The notes beneath the pieces were generated by a model. That model made no database searches, was not told where the DNA came from, and was given only the letters and a program-made list of their open reading frames with translations. A stretch of DNA of 64,000 nt. Origin: an uncultured Chloroflexota bacterium. Its GTDB lineage: Bacteria; Chloroflexota; UBA11872; VXNJ01. Both the position numbers and the translations under genes were made by a program. Positions 1-13,123 of the stretch are shown here, piece by piece (positions within the stretch are counted from its first letter, which is position 1; the number at the start of each line of letters is the position of its first letter). The DNA is taken from NCBI GenBank assembly GCA_913043205.1, contig CAJWLF010000001.1:1-64000 (forward strand), in the 5' to 3' direction.

Positions 1-2
1 AG

Positions 3-785
<783 letters not shown>

Positions 786-805
786 TATCTAAGAGGAAAC
801 CAATC

Positions 806-3800
806 ATGCTTGAAGTAAATGAATTTGAATCAATTCGGATAGGGCTTGCTTCGCCTGAGCAAGTTCGCTCTTGGTCATTTGGCGAGGTTTCAAAGCCAGA
901 GACGATCAATTATCGTACGCTAAAGCCTGAACGTGACGGTCTGTTCTGCGAGCGTATATTTGGCCCTACTAAGGACTGGGAATGTGCTTGCGGAAAATAC
1001 AAGCGCATTACTTATAAAGGAATTATTTGCGATAAGTGTGGGGTGGAGGTAACTAGGGCGCGTGTGAGGAGAGAGAGGATGGGACACGTAGAATTAGCAA
1101 CCCCAGTTAGCCACATCTGGTTTGTGAAAGGTACTCCAAGTCGACTAGGTCAACTTTTAGACATATCGCCACGGAATTTAGAGAAAATTATCTATTTTGC
1201 ATCTTTTATCATTACGGAGTTGGATGAAGAAGCTCGCAAAAAAGGTATTGCTAACCTTGACGAGGATACTGAACAGGGCATTGAAGAGACTAAAATCGAA
1301 TTCCAGCACATGCTAGATGGTCTCGATGATGATTTGAAGCGAGAGATTGAGGAAATTCAATCAAAGCTGAAATCGCAGCATCTACAGTTGGAGTCTGAGG
1401 CACAGACTAAAAAGGAAAAGCTGGAAACAGAAGCTAACACTGTGAGAAGAGTGCTTAGTGAAAATAAGAACCAGAAGGCTAGTGATGATATAAGGCTTAG
1501 TTGGGTGGAGGATCCTCTGATAACGCAGGGTGAGAAAATAGGGCTCAGTCATGTGCGGAAAGTTACTCCTTCACTAAAGGATGCGCATGACGGTGTGGAT
1601 CAACAACTTTCTGAGGATAAAGCTGAAGCCAAGGGTCGGATTAAGGCGGAAGTTGAGGATGCGCGTGCCCGGGTCGTTGATCAGCGCGAGCGAGCAGATG
1701 AAACTTTAGAGGAGCGAATACAAGGAGTTAGAGACTTCTTTCAACAGCGCAGCGATCATCTTGATTCCATAACTAGTCGTCAGCTGATATCTGAAATCAG
1801 GTTCAATGAGATGCGTGAGACGGTAGGTGATGTTTTTGAAGCTGCCAGTGGAGCAGAGGCTGTCTTGAAGTTGATTGATCAGACTGATTTGGAGTCTTTG
1901 TCTGAGGAGTTGCGCTCTGATCTATCTTCAAACTCTATTCAGCGCCGTAGAAAAGCAGTCAAAAGACTTAGAGTGGTCGAGGCTTTTCGCAGATCTGGCA
2001 ACAGGCCTGATTGGATGATTACGACTGTGTTGCCTGTGTTGCCGCCGGATTTACGTCCTATGGTGCAACTTGATGGAGGGCGGTTTGCTACCAGTGATCT
2101 GAACGATCTTTATCGAAGGGTTATCAATAGAAACAACAGGTTGAAACGATTGATCGAGCTTGGTGCTCCCGAGATTATTGTTCGAAATGAAAAAAGAATG
2201 CTTCAGGAGTCGGTTGATGCACTAGTTGACAATGGTCGGCGTGGTCGTCCGGTGACTGGTTCTAATGGCCATGCGTACAAATCGCTCAGTGATTTGTTGA
2301 GGGGTAAGCAAGGTCGATTCCGGCAGAACTTGTTGGGCAAGAGAGTTGATTATTCTGGGAGATCCGTAATTGTGGTAGGGCCCGGTTTGAAATTGGATGA
2401 ATGTGGTCTTCCTACTAGGATGGCTTTAGAGCTGTTCAAGCCTTTTGTCATGAGGCGACTCGTTGATTACGGTCATGCAAGCAATATAAAGAGCGCGAAG
2501 CGTGTGGTGGAAAGGTCTGATCCGGAAGTGTGGGACATTCTTGATGAGGTGACCAGGGATCATCCTATATTGCTAAATAGGGCTCCTACATTGCATCGAT
2601 TGGGGATACAAGCCTTCAATATCCGATTAGTCCAGGGAAGTGCTATTCAAATTCATCCGCTTGTGTGTTTTGCTTACAATGCAGATTTTGATGGTGACCA
2701 GATGGCGGTGCACGTACCACTTTCGCTCGCTGCACAGGAAGAAGCACGACGATTGATGATGAGCTCACGGAATCTGCTGTCACCCGCTGATGGATCTCCA
2801 GTTATCCAGCCGACCAAAGATATGATTTTGGGATGCTATTACCTTACTGCCGACCCTGAGGATGTTAGGGAGCGGCCTCGTATACTTAATAGTATCGGGG
2901 AAGTCACGCATGCGTTTGATTCAGGCATTATTCAGCTGCATGAAAAAATATTGGTGCGTGTGGTGGCCGGTGAGATGTGTGTAAGTGATGAGCAGCCTGA
3001 AGGATCGTTAGTAGAAACTACGGCCGGCAGGGTGTTTTTCAGCGAAATAGTTCCCCCTGATATAAGGCCTATTTCGGTCCAGATGGATAAAGGCGGTCTT
3101 CGGGACCTCATAGCGCGTGTCTATCATGAATTTGACGATGAAACCTGTGCGCAAGTAGCGGACGATGTGATGTCGATGGGGTTCCATTGGGCAACTCGGT
3201 CTGGCGTAACAATGGCTGTCGGAGACCTTTCGGTGCCCAATATCAAAGCTAGTATTTTGGGGGAAACTGAGGCTCGAGTGGAACAGATCGCCCAAGATCA
3301 TGATAAAGGCAAGATTACAGAGGAACAGCGGTATCGTGGGCACGTCGCGGAATGGGCCAAGGCCATGCAAACAGTCAGCGAAGCTGTAGAGGACGGGCTT
3401 GACCGCAAGGGGTCTGTGTACCTAATGGGTGCTTCAGGAGCGGCCAAGGGCAATTTTGATCAAATACGACAAATTGCCGGTATGCGAGGATTGATGTCTG
3501 ATCCTAATGGTCGAGTAATCGAGATGCCTGTGCGGGCTAATTTCAGGGAGGGCTTGTCAGTATTTGAGTACTTTATTTCCACTCACGGAGCCCGCAAAGG
3601 GTTGGCTGACACTGCATTGAGAACTGCCGACTCTGGATATCTGACTCGACGTCTTGTCGATGTCTGCCAAGATACGATGATTAAAGGCGAAGATTGTGGC
3701 TCGACAGAGGGAGTGCTGATCTCTTCAGAAGACGAGGAGATATATGGTGAGTCCGTCGGGCAACGAGCTTTTGGCAGGTATCTATCCAAGGATGTGGTTG

Positions 3801-5197
3801 CATCGCGAACAGGTGAAATATTGCTTCAGTCTGGCGAAGCTGTTGATGCAGAAGCTTGGGCTAAGATCGATGCCAATGCTGTTTCTGAATTGGAAGTCCG
3901 ATCTGTCATGAAATGCCAGAGTCGCCGTGGTGTTTGCCAGAAATGTTACGGGTATGATTTATCTCGAAATATGCCGGTTGCGTATGGCACTGCGGTAGGG
4001 ATTATCGCTGCTCAATCAATTGGGGAGCCTGCTACCCAATTGACGATGCGTACTTTCCATACTGGTGGAACCTATAGGGAAGAAGATATAACGAGAGGTC
4101 TGCCTAGAGTAGAAGAATTGTTTGAGGGTAGGGTTCCTAAAGGACAGGCCATTGTTTCCGGCTTAGATGGCACCCTGGAAATAGTTCGTGAAGAAGAGTC
4201 AGCTCGTATTGAAGTAACAGCGGAAGATACTATTCAGGAAATAGTTCCATTGCCTGAGGGCTTTGAACCGACGGTAAAAAACGATCAAAAAGTAAAGGTG
4301 CGGACGATCATTGCCAAAAACGGCGATGGGAAGGAGCTAAGGGCTCCCATAGAAGGCAAGATTCGCATAGCGAAAACGCGAATCACTGTATTGCAGGAGG
4401 AGCCCAAGGTTGAGTCTTATCCTCTGTCGCATACTGCCACGTTGTTGGTGAAGTCTGGTGACAAGGTGCAGGCTGGGGACCAGCTTACTGAAGGATCTTT
4501 GAATCCTCACGATGTTCTTGGGATTCGGGGTGAAGCGGCTTTGCAGCGCTATATGCTGAACGAGATCCAGGGGGTGTACAGGGTAGTTGGGGTTCCAGTG
4601 AATGACAAGCATGTTGAGGTTGTCATTCGTCAGATGCTTCGCAAGATTAGAATAGATGACGGTGGGGATACAGAGTTTTTACCTGGGGAACTTGTAGATC
4701 GCATGGAATTTGCTGACACTAATGACGTCGTTGTCGAAGCTTCTGGGACAGAGGCGCAAGGAGTGTTATCTCTGCTAGGGGTTACAAAGGCTTCCCTAAA
4801 TACAGATAGTTTTCTAGCGGCTGCTTCATTCCAGGATACAACTCGGGTGTTGACAGAGGCCAGCCTAAACGGGGCGAAAGACACACTGAGAGGGCTCAAA
4901 GAGAATGTCATTATAGGAAAATTAATTCCGGCAGGGACAGGGTTTTTTGAACGGAGACTTGCGAGTGGCGATTTAATGGGTACGGATTCAGATAGTAGTC
5001 CGGAAGCTTTAGTGGCAGAAATGTCGTCTGTAGCTCGAGCTGAATTGGAAGAAAGAATCCGACTGGCTGACATGGAGAAGAATGGTGGCGCTGAGGATGA
5101 ATCCTCTTCGAATGGAGATATATCTGCAAGCGCAAAATCGTCAGGTTCGGCAAATGATAAGGACGAAGACAAAGGGGCGACTTCGGAGGCTACTTGA
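806..5197 (+). CDS. rpoC: DNA-directed RNA polymerase subunit beta'
   Basis: [23 protein letters not shown] zinc finger, [16 protein letters not shown] catalytic loop, [16 protein letters not shown]; long coiled-coil-like insertion near the N-terminus. Confidence 0.98.
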   Translation: MLEVNEFESIRIGLASPEQVRSWSFGEVSKPETINYRTLKPERDGLFCERIFGPTKDWECACGKYKRITYKGIICDKCGVEVTRARVRRERMGHVELATPVSHIWFVKGTPSRLGQLLDISPRNLEKIIYFASFIITELDEEARKKGIANLDEDTEQGIEETKIEFQHMLDGLDDDLKREIEEIQSKLKSQHLQLESEAQTKKEKLETEANTVRRVLSENKNQKASDDIRLSWVEDPLITQGEKIGLSHVRKVTPSLKDAHDGVDQQLSEDKAEAKGRIKAEVEDARARVVDQRERADETLEERIQGVRDFFQQRSDHLDSITSRQLISEIRFNEMRETVGDVFEAASGAEAVLKLIDQTDLESLSEELRSDLSSNSIQRRRKAVKRLRVVEAFRRSGNRPDWMITTVLPVLPPDLRPMVQLDGGRFATSDLNDLYRRVINRNNRLKRLIELGAPEIIVRNEKRMLQESVDALVDNGRRGRPVTGSNGHAYKSLSDLLRGKQGRFRQNLLGKRVDYSGRSVIVVGPGLKLDECGLPTRMALELFKPFVMRRLVDYGHASNIKSAKRVVERSDPEVWDILDEVTRDHPILLNRAPTLHRLGIQAFNIRLVQGSAIQIHPLVCFAYNADFDGDQMAVHVPLSLAAQEEARRLMMSSRNLLSPADGSPVIQPTKDMILGCYYLTADPEDVRERPRILNSIGEVTHAFDSGIIQLHEKILVRVVAGEMCVSDEQPEGSLVETTAGRVFFSEIVPPDIRPISVQMDKGGLRDLIARVYHEFDDETCAQVADDVMSMGFHWATRSGVTMAVGDLSVPNIKASILGETEARVEQIAQDHDKGKITEEQRYRGHVAEWAKAMQTVSEAVEDGLDRKGSVYLMGASGAAKGNFDQIRQIAGMRGLMSDPNGRVIEMPVRANFREGLSVFEYFISTHGARKGLADTALRTADSGYLTRRLVDVCQDTMIKGEDCGSTEGVLISSEDEEIYGESVGQRAFGRYLSKDVVASRTGEILLQSGEAVDAEAWAKIDANAVSELEVRSVMKCQSRRGVCQKCYGYDLSRNMPVAYGTAVGIIAAQSIGEPATQLTMRTFHTGGTYREEDITRGLPRVEELFEGRVPKGQAIVSGLDGTLEIVREEESARIEVTAEDTIQEIVPLPEGFEPTVKNDQKVKVRTIIAKNGDGKELRAPIEGKIRIAKTRITVLQEEPKVESYPLSHTATLLVKSGDKVQAGDQLTEGSLNPHDVLGIRGEAALQRYMLNEIQGVYRVVGVPVNDKHVEVVIRQMLRKIRIDDGGDTEFLPGELVDRMEFADTNDVVVEASGTEAQGVLSLLGVTKASLNTDSFLAAASFQDTTRVLTEASLNGAKDTLRGLKENVIIGKLIPAGTGFFERRLASGDLMGTDSDSSPEALVAEMSSVARAELEERIRLADMEKNGGAEDESSSNGDISASAKSSGSANDKDEDKGATSEAT

Positions 5198-5244
5198 GGT
5201 GAGAGGTTTCTGACTAAATTGCCTTCCGTGAGTAAAGATGATCG

Positions 5245-5273
5245 TTGACCACTAGCAGCACCGGTGATACGAT
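5245..5273 (+). promoter_or_regulatory. putative sigma70-type promoter upstream of rpsL
   Basis: TTGACC (5245-5250), 17-nt spacer, TACGAT (5268-5273) in the rpoC-rpsL intergenic gap. Confidence 0.5.
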
Positions 5274-5341
5274 TCTTGTTCTGGCGTTGAGAGCGTCTAG
5301 CTACTGTTTTTGTCCTAACCTATTTTTTGCTGGGGTGTCCC

Positions 5342-5755
5342 TTGCCGACGATTAGTCAACTGGTTCGAAAAGGCCGGCGTAAGCCGCGTCGAAAAGTTAC
5401 GGCGCCCGCTTTGCATTGGTCATACAATGGCAATAAGCGCAGGATGTTGCGTACCTCTGGAGCCCCTCAGAAAAGAGGGGTTTGCGTGCAAGTTAGGACA
5501 GTTCCTCCGAAGAAGCCTAATTCGGCGTTGAGGAAGGTTGCCAGGGTCCGTCTCTCTAGTGGTATGGAGGTACTGGCTTATATCCCTGGAGAGGGTCATA
5601 CCCTCCAGGAGCATTCTGTGGTTTTGGTTCGTGGAGGTAGGGTCCGTGACTTACCGGGGGTCAGATATCACATCGTACGAGGGGCTTATGACGCTACGGG
5701 GGTGGAGGAACGAAAGCAAGGGCGATCTAAGTATGGAACGAAAAGGGGTGGGTGA
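5342..5755 (+). CDS. rpsL: 30S ribosomal protein S12
   Basis: TTG start gives [18 protein letters not shown]...[59 protein letters not shown]. Confidence 0.97.
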   Translation: MPTISQLVRKGRRKPRRKVTAPALHWSYNGNKRRMLRTSGAPQKRGVCVQVRTVPPKKPNSALRKVARVRLSSGMEVLAYIPGEGHTLQEHSVVLVRGGRVRDLPGVRYHIVRGAYDATGVEERKQGRSKYGTKRGG

Positions 5756-5797
5756 TGGGTTGTAAGGTTATTAGCAAGCTCGGAAAGGTGTTGTTTT

Positions 5798-6268
5798 ATG
5801 CCTCGCCGTAGCCGTCCGGCTCGCCGACCCATCGGTCCGGATCCTAGATTCAACAACCGCAGTATCTCGAGATTTATAAATGTCTTAATGCAAGATGGGC
5901 GGAAGTCTGTTGCACAGAAGCTACTATATGAGGCGTTGGATATTGTGCAAGAACGTACCCAGCAGCCCCCGATAGACGTGTTTGAGTCTGCTATTCGAAA
6001 CGCTACTCCTCAATTGGAAGTTAGATCTCGACGTGTGGGCGGAGCCACGTATCAGGTGCCAGTGGAGATTCGTGGTGATAGGCGCTACTCACTGGCTGTT
6101 AGATGGCTTGTGCGGGGTGCTCGTGAACGAAGTGGTAACAAAATGGTTGACCGACTTGCAGCCGAGTTTATAGATGCTTCCAATAATGAAGGAGCGGCTG
6201 TACGTCGCAAAGAAGATGGTCACCGGATGGCAGAGGCGAATAAGGCTTTTGCCCACTATCGGTGGTAG
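5798..6268 (+). CDS. rpsG: 30S ribosomal protein S7
   Basis: MPRRSRPARRPIGPDPRFNNRSISRFINVLMQDGRKSVAQKLLYEAL. Confidence 0.97.
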   Translation: MPRRSRPARRPIGPDPRFNNRSISRFINVLMQDGRKSVAQKLLYEALDIVQERTQQPPIDVFESAIRNATPQLEVRSRRVGGATYQVPVEIRGDRRYSLAVRWLVRGARERSGNKMVDRLAAEFIDASNNEGAAVRRKEDGHRMAEANKAFAHYRW

Positions 6269-6310
6269 GTATTTAACTAGTAGCTAGGAATTTCATTCAG
6301 CATTTTTTAC

Positions 6311-8371
6311 ATGGACCTCAGTCGTACGCGCAATATAGGCATCATCGCGCACATAGATGCCGGCAAAACTACAGTAACCGAGCGAATACTATTTTATTCT
6401 GGTCGTATACATAGGACCGGTGAGGTTCATGAAGGTGCCGCTACGATGGATTGGATGGAGCAGGAGAGGGAAAGAGGCATAACCATCACCGCTGCGGCTA
6501 CCACGTGTGAATGGCGTGACACCAGGATCAATATTATTGACACCCCAGGGCATATCGACTTCACGGCAGAGGTGGAAAGATCACTGAGGGTGTTGGATGG
6601 AGGGGTTGTTGTGTTTGATGCTGTTGCTGGTGTACAGCCTCAATCGGAGACTGTTTGGCGCCAAGCTGATAGGTACTCAGTGCCGCGTATTGCTTTAATA
6701 AATAAGATGGACCGAAGAGGTGCGAGCCTGGAGCGAGCTGTTGAAACGATAAAGGATAGGCTGGGGGCCAATCCGTTGGTTTGTCATATGCCAAATGGCG
6801 AGGAGGACAAGTTTACGGCAGTTGTGGATCTAGTGTCTATGGAACAGCGTAACTTCACTGATGATGGTGCTAATCCTGTGGAAGTGGGGCAAATAGATGA
6901 TAATTTACTGGACGCTGCTACAGCGGCACGTGAAGTATTGATCGAAGCCGTTGCTGATGGTGATCACGATATTGCAGAGGCGTACTTGGAAGGTAAGGAA
7001 ATTAGTGCAGACGCGCTTCGAGCAGCGATCCGAAGGATAACTCTTGCGAATGATGGTGTGCCTGTATTTGCTGGTGCAGCTTTGAGAAACAAAGGGGTAG
7101 AGGCGATTATAGATGCTGTTGTAGATTATCTGCCCTCTCCGCTGGAAGTTCCCCCCATAGTCGGTACCGATCCAGATTCAGGCGATGAGATTGAGGCGCC
7201 TGCTGACGCTGAAGCTCCGCTTTCCGCATTGGCATTTAAGATAGCTAACGATCCGTTTAGTGGTCGACTTACATACGTTCGTGTTTATTCCGGTAAGCTT
7301 GAGCCGGGCTCATACGCATTTAACTCCAACAGGAACAAAAGAGAACGGATTGGTCGAATGGTCCGGATGCACGCCGACAAGCGTGAGCCAGTGGAAGAAG
7401 GCGTGTATGCTGGGGAAATAGTGGCCATAATCGGTCTTAAAGATACATACACCGGTGACACGCTCTGTGATGTAAAGCGACATGTTGTTCTTGAATCAAT
7501 CGATTTTCCGGAGCCGGTTGTTAAGGTTGCGGTTGAGCCGCGTAGTCAGGCAGATCAAGAGAAGATGACTGAAGCTTTACTACGGCTTGGGGACGAAGAT
7601 CCCACCTTTCAGCTTTCCACTGATGAAGAGACTGGTCAAACTACGATAGCGGGTATGGGCGAGTTACACCTTCAGGTGATCATTGATCGTCTGAAGCGCG
7701 AATTTAGTGTTCAGGCAAATGTGGGAGCCCCTATGGTTGCGTACAGAGGCACTATTCGAAAGTCGGTAACTGCAGAAGGTAAATTTGTCCGCCAATCAGG
7801 AGGGCGGGGACAGTATGGGCATGTGGTGCTGGAGGTTGAGCCTTCTGAAGATGGGGTGGAAAATACTTTTGAAAGTAAGGTCGTTGGAGGGTCAATTCCG
7901 TTAGAATTCATTCCCGCGGTTAGAGTTGGCGTAAAAAATGCTGTTACTGAAGGGCCGCATGGGTACCCGATGGAGGGTGTTGCTGTCAGATTGGTTGACG
8001 GTTCGTTTCATGCTGTTGATTCCTCGGAAATTGCTTTTCAATTGGCGGGGTCGATGGCTATGAAAGAAGCATTTGGAAAAGCTAAATCAGTAGTTTTGGA
8101 ACCAGTAATGGACTTGGAAGTACGTTCCCCGGAGCAGTATATGGGTGATATTGTGGGTAACTTATCGGCTAAAAAAGCAAGTATTACGTCTACATCTGTG
8201 AATGATGGTGATGTAGTTGTAGAAGCGTCAGTGCCTTTGGCTTCAATGTTCGGCTATGCAAGTGAGTTGCGTGGGCAAACACAAGGGCGAGGCACATTTA
8301 CAATGGAGTTCGCGAAATATGAAGAGGTGATCGGTGGATTGCCTGAATCTGTAGGAGCAGCGTCAAGTTGA
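6311..8371 (+). CDS. fusA: elongation factor G
   Basis: [56 protein letters not shown]; full length. Confidence 0.98.
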   Translation: MDLSRTRNIGIIAHIDAGKTTVTERILFYSGRIHRTGEVHEGAATMDWMEQERERGITITAAATTCEWRDTRINIIDTPGHIDFTAEVERSLRVLDGGVVVFDAVAGVQPQSETVWRQADRYSVPRIALINKMDRRGASLERAVETIKDRLGANPLVCHMPNGEEDKFTAVVDLVSMEQRNFTDDGANPVEVGQIDDNLLDAATAAREVLIEAVADGDHDIAEAYLEGKEISADALRAAIRRITLANDGVPVFAGAALRNKGVEAIIDAVVDYLPSPLEVPPIVGTDPDSGDEIEAPADAEAPLSALAFKIANDPFSGRLTYVRVYSGKLEPGSYAFNSNRNKRERIGRMVRMHADKREPVEEGVYAGEIVAIIGLKDTYTGDTLCDVKRHVVLESIDFPEPVVKVAVEPRSQADQEKMTEALLRLGDEDPTFQLSTDEETGQTTIAGMGELHLQVIIDRLKREFSVQANVGAPMVAYRGTIRKSVTAEGKFVRQSGGRGQYGHVVLEVEPSEDGVENTFESKVVGGSIPLEFIPAVRVGVKNAVTEGPHGYPMEGVAVRLVDGSFHAVDSSEIAFQLAGSMAMKEAFGKAKSVVLEPVMDLEVRSPEQYMGDIVGNLSAKKASITSTSVNDGDVVVEASVPLASMFGYASELRGQTQGRGTFTMEFAKYEEVIGGLPESVGAASS

Positions 8372-8470
8372 TGAACGAATTAATTCATTTAGTGATAGTG
8401 TATGGAACTAAGGAATCAGACCTGAACGGCCACAATAGTAACGGCCACGGGATAAAGGCCGGAGGAATCA

Positions 8471-9676
8471 ATGGCTAGAGAAAAGTTTGATAGAACGAAG
8501 CCCCATTTAAATGTGGGTACCATCGGACATGTTGACCACGGTAAGACCAGTCTTACCGCGGCTATAACCAAGGTTTTAAGCTTAAAGAACATGGCTGATT
8601 ATCGTGTGTTTGAGTCGATCGACAACGCGCCTGAGGAAAAGGCTCGTGGAATTACCATAGCGATCCAGCATGTCGAATATGAGACTGATGAAAGGCATTA
8701 TGCCCATGTGGACTGCCCTGGGCATGCCGACTACATTAAAAACATGATTACAGGGGCTGCTCAGATGGATGGAGCTATCCTTGTGGTATCTGCGCCGGAT
8801 GGACCTATGCCGCAAACACGAGAACATGTTTTGCTTGCTCGACAGGTTGAAGTTCCTTCAATGGTCGTCTTCTTGAACAAAGTGGACATGGTAGATGACG
8901 ACGAGCTTATTGAATTGGTTGAGCTTGAAGTTCGTGAGCTATTGAACGAGAGAGAGTTCAATGGGGATGATGTCACTGTTGTACAAGGCAGTGCGCTAGG
9001 AGTTTTGGAGTCTGACAGCACGGATCCAGACGCACCTGAATATAAATGCATAATTGATCTTATGGCAGCGGTGGATGAGCACATACCAGCGCCACCTCGT
9101 CCTATTGACCAGGATTTCCTGATGCCTATTGAAGACGTGTTTGGGATTAAAGGTCGGGGCACCGTGGTGACGGGTCGTATAGAACGTGGAGAAGTAAAGT
9201 CCGGCGAAGCGATAGATATCGTTGGTATGGGGGATAAGGGCCATGAAGGGATTGTTGTCACCGGAGTGGAAATGTTTCGAAAGATTCTTGATTCAGGTCA
9301 AGCTGGCGATAATGTCGGTTGTTTGTTGCGCGGTATCGAGCGTGAAGATGTGGAGCGCGGACAAGTGCTAGCAAAACCCGGTTCTATAACCCCTCATGTG
9401 GACTTTAAGGCAGAGGTGTATGTTTTGAATCGGGATGAAGGTGGACGGCACACCCCATTTTTTAATGGGTATCGGCCGCAGTTCTATATTAGAACGACAG
9501 ATGTTACCGGGGAGATTAAGCTTCCAGGTGATGTTGAAATGGTAGTTCCAGGTGACAACGTGGAGATGGAGGTTAACCTTATAACTCCCGTTGCGTTGGA
9601 ACGTGGGGTGAGATTCGCCATCCGGGAAGGTGGTGTTACGGTTGGGGCAGGTTCAGTGACGGAAATTATTAAATAA
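8471..9676 (+). CDS. tuf: elongation factor Tu
   Basis: [54 protein letters not shown]. Confidence 0.98.
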   Translation: MAREKFDRTKPHLNVGTIGHVDHGKTSLTAAITKVLSLKNMADYRVFESIDNAPEEKARGITIAIQHVEYETDERHYAHVDCPGHADYIKNMITGAAQMDGAILVVSAPDGPMPQTREHVLLARQVEVPSMVVFLNKVDMVDDDELIELVELEVRELLNEREFNGDDVTVVQGSALGVLESDSTDPDAPEYKCIIDLMAAVDEHIPAPPRPIDQDFLMPIEDVFGIKGRGTVVTGRIERGEVKSGEAIDIVGMGDKGHEGIVVTGVEMFRKILDSGQAGDNVGCLLRGIEREDVERGQVLAKPGSITPHVDFKAEVYVLNRDEGGRHTPFFNGYRPQFYIRTTDVTGEIKLPGDVEMVVPGDNVEMEVNLITPVALERGVRFAIREGGVTVGAGSVTEIIK

Positions 9677-9690
9677 GCAGAGGTAATTCA

Positions 9691-10029
9691 CTGGCAGACA
9701 AAAGTTCAAAACAACGCCGACCGAGGCGCCAAAGAATACGAATTCGACTGAAAGCTTACGATCATCGTGTGCTGGACCAGTCGGCGTTGCGCATAATCGA
9801 AAATGCGCAACGTACTGGTGCTGAAACAAAGGGTCCGATCCCTCTTCCCACACGAATTAACCGATGGACTGTGATGAGATCTCCGTTTATTGATAAAGAT
9901 TCTCGTGAGCAATTTGAGATGAGGACTCATAGGCGTTTGATAGATGTGTTCGACCCTAAAGCTGAAACTATGGATGCTTTATTAACCCTGGATCTGCCAT
10001 CTGGCGTAGATATTGAGCTTAAATCTTGA
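9691..10029 (+). CDS. rpsJ: 30S ribosomal protein S10 (apparent CTG start)
   Basis: Frame gives (M)[53 protein letters not shown]. The ORF track starts at an internal GTG (9769), which removes conserved [10 protein letters not shown]; in-frame stop TAA at 9670-9672. Confidence 0.93.
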   Translation: MADKSSKQRRPRRQRIRIRLKAYDHRVLDQSALRIIENAQRTGAETKGPIPLPTRINRWTVMRSPFIDKDSREQFEMRTHRRLIDVFDPKAETMDALLTLDLPSGVDIELKS

Positions 10030-10039
10030 GGTTGTTTTG

Positions 10040-10663
10040 ATGCCAATAGGATTGATAGGTCGAAAAATAGGGATGACCCACGTTTACGACGACGATGGTA
10101 GGTTTCTGCCAGTGACGGTGGTTCGAGCGGGGCCCTGTTATGTTACCCAATTGAAAGACCTGGCCCGAGATGGTTATCAGGCTGTACAAATTGGATTCGA
10201 AGAGACAAGGGAAGAATTGATTTCTGGTGCTGAACAAGGACACTTAGGTTCTTTACCGGCACTTCGTCATTTGCGTGAATACAGGACAGAAGATTCTGAG
10301 TTAAGTGTAGGCGACGAGATAACCGTTGATAGCTTTGAAGTAGGCCAAAGGCTAACTGTCAGTGGGACCTCTAAAGGCAAGGGTTTTGCTGGTGTAATGA
10401 AGAGGCATGGATTCAGGGGTGGGCCGAGGACACATGGCCAGTCTGATAGAGAGCGTGCGCCGGGTTCCATCGGTGCCGGTAATACTCCAGGTCGTGTTTT
10501 CAAAGGAACACGAATGGCAGGGCGTCTTGGTGGAGGTCGGGTCACTCGAAAAAAGGTTGAAATTGTAAGAATAGATGCTGACAAGAACGTTTTGCTTTTA
10601 AAAGGGGCGGTGCCAGGCCACTCAGGAGGATTGGTGATGTTGAATGAGGAAAGGGGCAACTGA
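10040..10663 (+). CDS. rplC: 50S ribosomal protein L3
   Basis: MPIGLIGRKIGMTHVYDDDGRFLPVTVVRAGPCYV; internal ATG preferred over ORF-track start. Confidence 0.96.
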   Translation: MPIGLIGRKIGMTHVYDDDGRFLPVTVVRAGPCYVTQLKDLARDGYQAVQIGFEETREELISGAEQGHLGSLPALRHLREYRTEDSELSVGDEITVDSFEVGQRLTVSGTSKGKGFAGVMKRHGFRGGPRTHGQSDRERAPGSIGAGNTPGRVFKGTRMAGRLGGGRVTRKKVEIVRIDADKNVLLLKGAVPGHSGGLVMLNEERGN

Positions 10664-11313
10664 TGACTACTGATCTAAAATCAGTGAGTAGTACTCTCGA
10701 GGTTCCTGTGTTGAGCTCTAATGGTAAGGTGGCGGGCTCGATTGTTCTTCCTGAAGAGTTTGTGCCGAATTCGATTCCTGAGCAGATAATAAAGAATTCA
10801 ATATTAGGGCATCTTGCGAATAATAGGGCTGGAACGGTGTCTACCTTGACGAGGTCTGAGGTTCGAGGCGGAGGGAGAAAGCCTTGGAGGCAAAAGGGAA
10901 CAGGTCGCGCTCGGCAGGGGTCCATTAGGGCTCCTCACTGGCGTGGAGGGGGCAGGGTTTTTGGACCAAGTCCTCGTAGTTTTAGGACTAGACAGAGTAA
11001 TCGTGAGCGTAAACTCGCTTTTTATGCTTCTGTGGGGCTTAAAGCAGCTGCAGGAAAACTGCATGTAGCGGATTCATTGGACCTTCGAGATGCTAAGACG
11101 AAGACCCGGGTGAACTGGCTTAGGGACCTTGGGATGGTTGGGCGGACATTGCTGATTGGTGTTGCTCCAAGCTCTGAGGTGCAGCGATCGATAAGAAACA
11201 TTCCTGACGCTTGCGTTGCCAGAGCTGACACGGTGAATGCCTATGATGTGTTCTCAATGGACAATCTAATTGTCACAGCTGAGGCTCTAGAAGTAATGAG
11301 GAGGGTTGGCTGA
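10663..11313 (+). CDS. rplD: 50S ribosomal protein L4
   Basis: TRSEVRGGGRKPWRQKGTGRARQGSIRAPHWRGGGRVFGPSPRSF. Confidence 0.96.
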   Translation: MTTDLKSVSSTLEVPVLSSNGKVAGSIVLPEEFVPNSIPEQIIKNSILGHLANNRAGTVSTLTRSEVRGGGRKPWRQKGTGRARQGSIRAPHWRGGGRVFGPSPRSFRTRQSNRERKLAFYASVGLKAAAGKLHVADSLDLRDAKTKTRVNWLRDLGMVGRTLLIGVAPSSEVQRSIRNIPDACVARADTVNAYDVFSMDNLIVTAEALEVMRRVG

Positions 11314-11599
11314 TATGGAGTCGACTGACATATTGTTGAGTCCAATAATCACTGAGAAATCTACCATTATGGGGGAGGACGCGAAGTATGTGTTTAGAGT
11401 TCATACCCAAGCTAACAAGGTGCAGATTAGAGCTGCAGTCGAAGATCTATTTGATGTAAATGTGGACAAAGTAAACATTAGCAAGGTTAAGGGTAAGTCT
11501 CGTCGATTTGGTCGTTCTGTTGGTCGTAAGCCTGATTGGAAAAAGGCGGTCGTCACTTTGCGAGCTGGTGAGACGATAGATTTGGTCCCGGGGGTTTAA
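11306..11599 (+). CDS. rplW: 50S ribosomal protein L23
   Basis: ILLSPIITEKSTIMGEDAKYVFRVHTQANKVQIRAAVEDLF; the ATG at 11315 is an alternative start. Confidence 0.95.
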   Translation: MADMESTDILLSPIITEKSTIMGEDAKYVFRVHTQANKVQIRAAVEDLFDVNVDKVNISKVKGKSRRFGRSVGRKPDWKKAVVTLRAGETIDLVPGV

Positions 11600-11606
11600 G
11601 TAGGGT

Positions 11607-12443
11607 ATGGCAGTGAAAACATACAAACCAACTTCTCCAGGCCGTAGAGGATATGTATCTGCTAGCTTTGCAGAATTGACGACTGACAAACCGGTCAAGC
11701 GTCTATTGAAAACACGCAAAAGTAAGGCTGGTCGGAACAATCAAGGGAAAATTACTGTTCGCCATCGAGGTGGTGGATCCAAACGGAGATTGCGAACAAT
11801 TGATTGGAAACGTGATAAACATGGTGTTCCGGCGAATGTAGCTACTGTGGAGTATGACCCCAATCGGTCGGCTTATATAGTGCTTCTAAATTATGCGGAT
11901 GGTGAGAAGCGATATGTCATTGCCCCTCAAGGGGTACGTGTTGGAGATGTTCTTTTGTCAGGGCCCAACTCGCCTTTGACCATGGGTAATTCGTTGCCAC
12001 TCAGTAAAATTCCGGATGGGACCCAAGTGCATTGTGTGGAAATGCAGCCCGGCAGAGGGGCTCAGCTCGCGCGAGCTGCTGGAGCTTCATTGCAAGTTAT
12101 GGCGAAAGACAAAGGCTTGGTTACTCTGCGAATGCCCTCTGGTGAAATGCGACTGGTGAATGAGAAATGTATAGCTACTATAGGGGAAGTGGGCAACTCA
12201 GATCATGGTAACCTTTCCCTAGGGAAAGCTGGTCGAAAACGCCGTATGGGAATTCGGCCTACTGTTCGTGGTTCTGCTATGAACCCTAACGATCATCCCC
12301 ATGGAGGGGGTGAGGGTAAGGCTCCGACTGGAGGCCCGCCTAAAACTCCTTGGGGTAAGCCTGCCATGGGATACAAAACTAGGATAGGTGCTAGGCGAAG
12401 TGACAAAATGATTGTCAGGCGCAGAAGTCGCAAGCGAAGATGA
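11607..12443 (+). CDS. rplB: 50S ribosomal protein L2
   Basis: [14 protein letters not shown]...[22 protein letters not shown]...[38 protein letters not shown]. Confidence 0.98.
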   Translation: MAVKTYKPTSPGRRGYVSASFAELTTDKPVKRLLKTRKSKAGRNNQGKITVRHRGGGSKRRLRTIDWKRDKHGVPANVATVEYDPNRSAYIVLLNYADGEKRYVIAPQGVRVGDVLLSGPNSPLTMGNSLPLSKIPDGTQVHCVEMQPGRGAQLARAAGASLQVMAKDKGLVTLRMPSGEMRLVNEKCIATIGEVGNSDHGNLSLGKAGRKRRMGIRPTVRGSAMNPNDHPHGGGEGKAPTGGPPKTPWGKPAMGYKTRIGARRSDKMIVRRRSRKRR

Positions 12444-12484
12444 CTTTTTTTACGGTATACAGCAACTTTAAGGAAGTGTTTTAA

Positions 12485-12757
12485 GTGTCCAGGTCATTAA
12501 AAAAAGGTCCGTACGTTGATGAGCGATTGCTAAAGCGGATCAAAGAATTAGGGAGGGGTGGTGACAAAGTAGTGCTACGGACTTGGAATAGAGCCTCTAC
12601 CATATTCCCTGAAATGGTGGGGCACACGATTGCTGTGCATGATGGTCGTCGTCATGTACCAGTTTATGTGACTGAAAACATGGTGGGGCACAAGTTGGGG
12701 GAGTTTGCCCCGACTCGCGTGTTTCGTGGTCATGTTGGTTCGAGAACTACGGGATGA
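12485..12757 (+). CDS. rpsS: 30S ribosomal protein S19
   Basis: [19 protein letters not shown]...[35 protein letters not shown]. Confidence 0.97.
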   Translation: MSRSLKKGPYVDERLLKRIKELGRGGDKVVLRTWNRASTIFPEMVGHTIAVHDGRRHVPVYVTENMVGHKLGEFAPTRVFRGHVGSRTTG

Positions 12758-12784
12758 TGGTATTGTTTATCAGGAAGGATTTTC

Positions 12785-13123
12785 TTGGAAGTTTTTGCTA
12801 AATCCAAATATCTAAGAGTGGCGCCGATAAAGGCGCGTGCAGTAGGTCGTTCTATAAAAGGATTAGGTGTAGAATCGGCACTTGCCACTTTAGAGTTTTT
12901 GCCTCATCGGAGTGCTCCCATGATCGCAAGGGTGTTGAAGTCTGCTGTCTCAAATGCGGAAAACAATTATGGTTTGGACCCATTGAGACTGTACGTGTCT
13001 CGAATTCACGTCGATGAAGGTCCGCGACTGAAGCGTATGCGGGCGAAGGCACGTGGAAGAGCGGGTTTCTATGTCAGAAGAATGAGCCATGTCACAATTG
13101 TTCTTGATGAAAGGGTTGCCTAA
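12785..13123 (+). CDS. rplV: 50S ribosomal protein L22
   Basis: AKSKYLRVAPIKARAVGRSIKG...VDEGPRLKRMRAKARGRAGFYVRRMSHVTIVL; TTG start. Confidence 0.95.
   Translation: MEVFAKSKYLRVAPIKARAVGRSIKGLGVESALATLEFLPHRSAPMIARVLKSAVSNAENNYGLDPLRLYVSRIHVDEGPRLKRMRAKARGRAGFYVRRMSHVTIVLDERVA

Noticed and set aside
3008-3370. 120-aa minus-strand ORF inside rpoC
   Set aside because: Shadow ORF fully within conserved rpoC.
4630-5172. 180-aa minus-strand ORF antisense to rpoC
   Set aside because: Low-complexity Ser-rich translation, mirror of the acidic rpoC 3' end; rpoC coding is certain here.
5400-5480. Extra residues in S12 ([22 protein letters not shown])
   Set aside because: Firmicutes-type S12 proteins carry a comparable segment (e.g. 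'..[22 protein letters not shown]..'), so this is known family variation.
8761-9261. 166-aa minus-strand ORF inside tuf
   Set aside because: Antisense to a highly conserved gene; Ser/Thr-rich shadow frame with no family resemblance.
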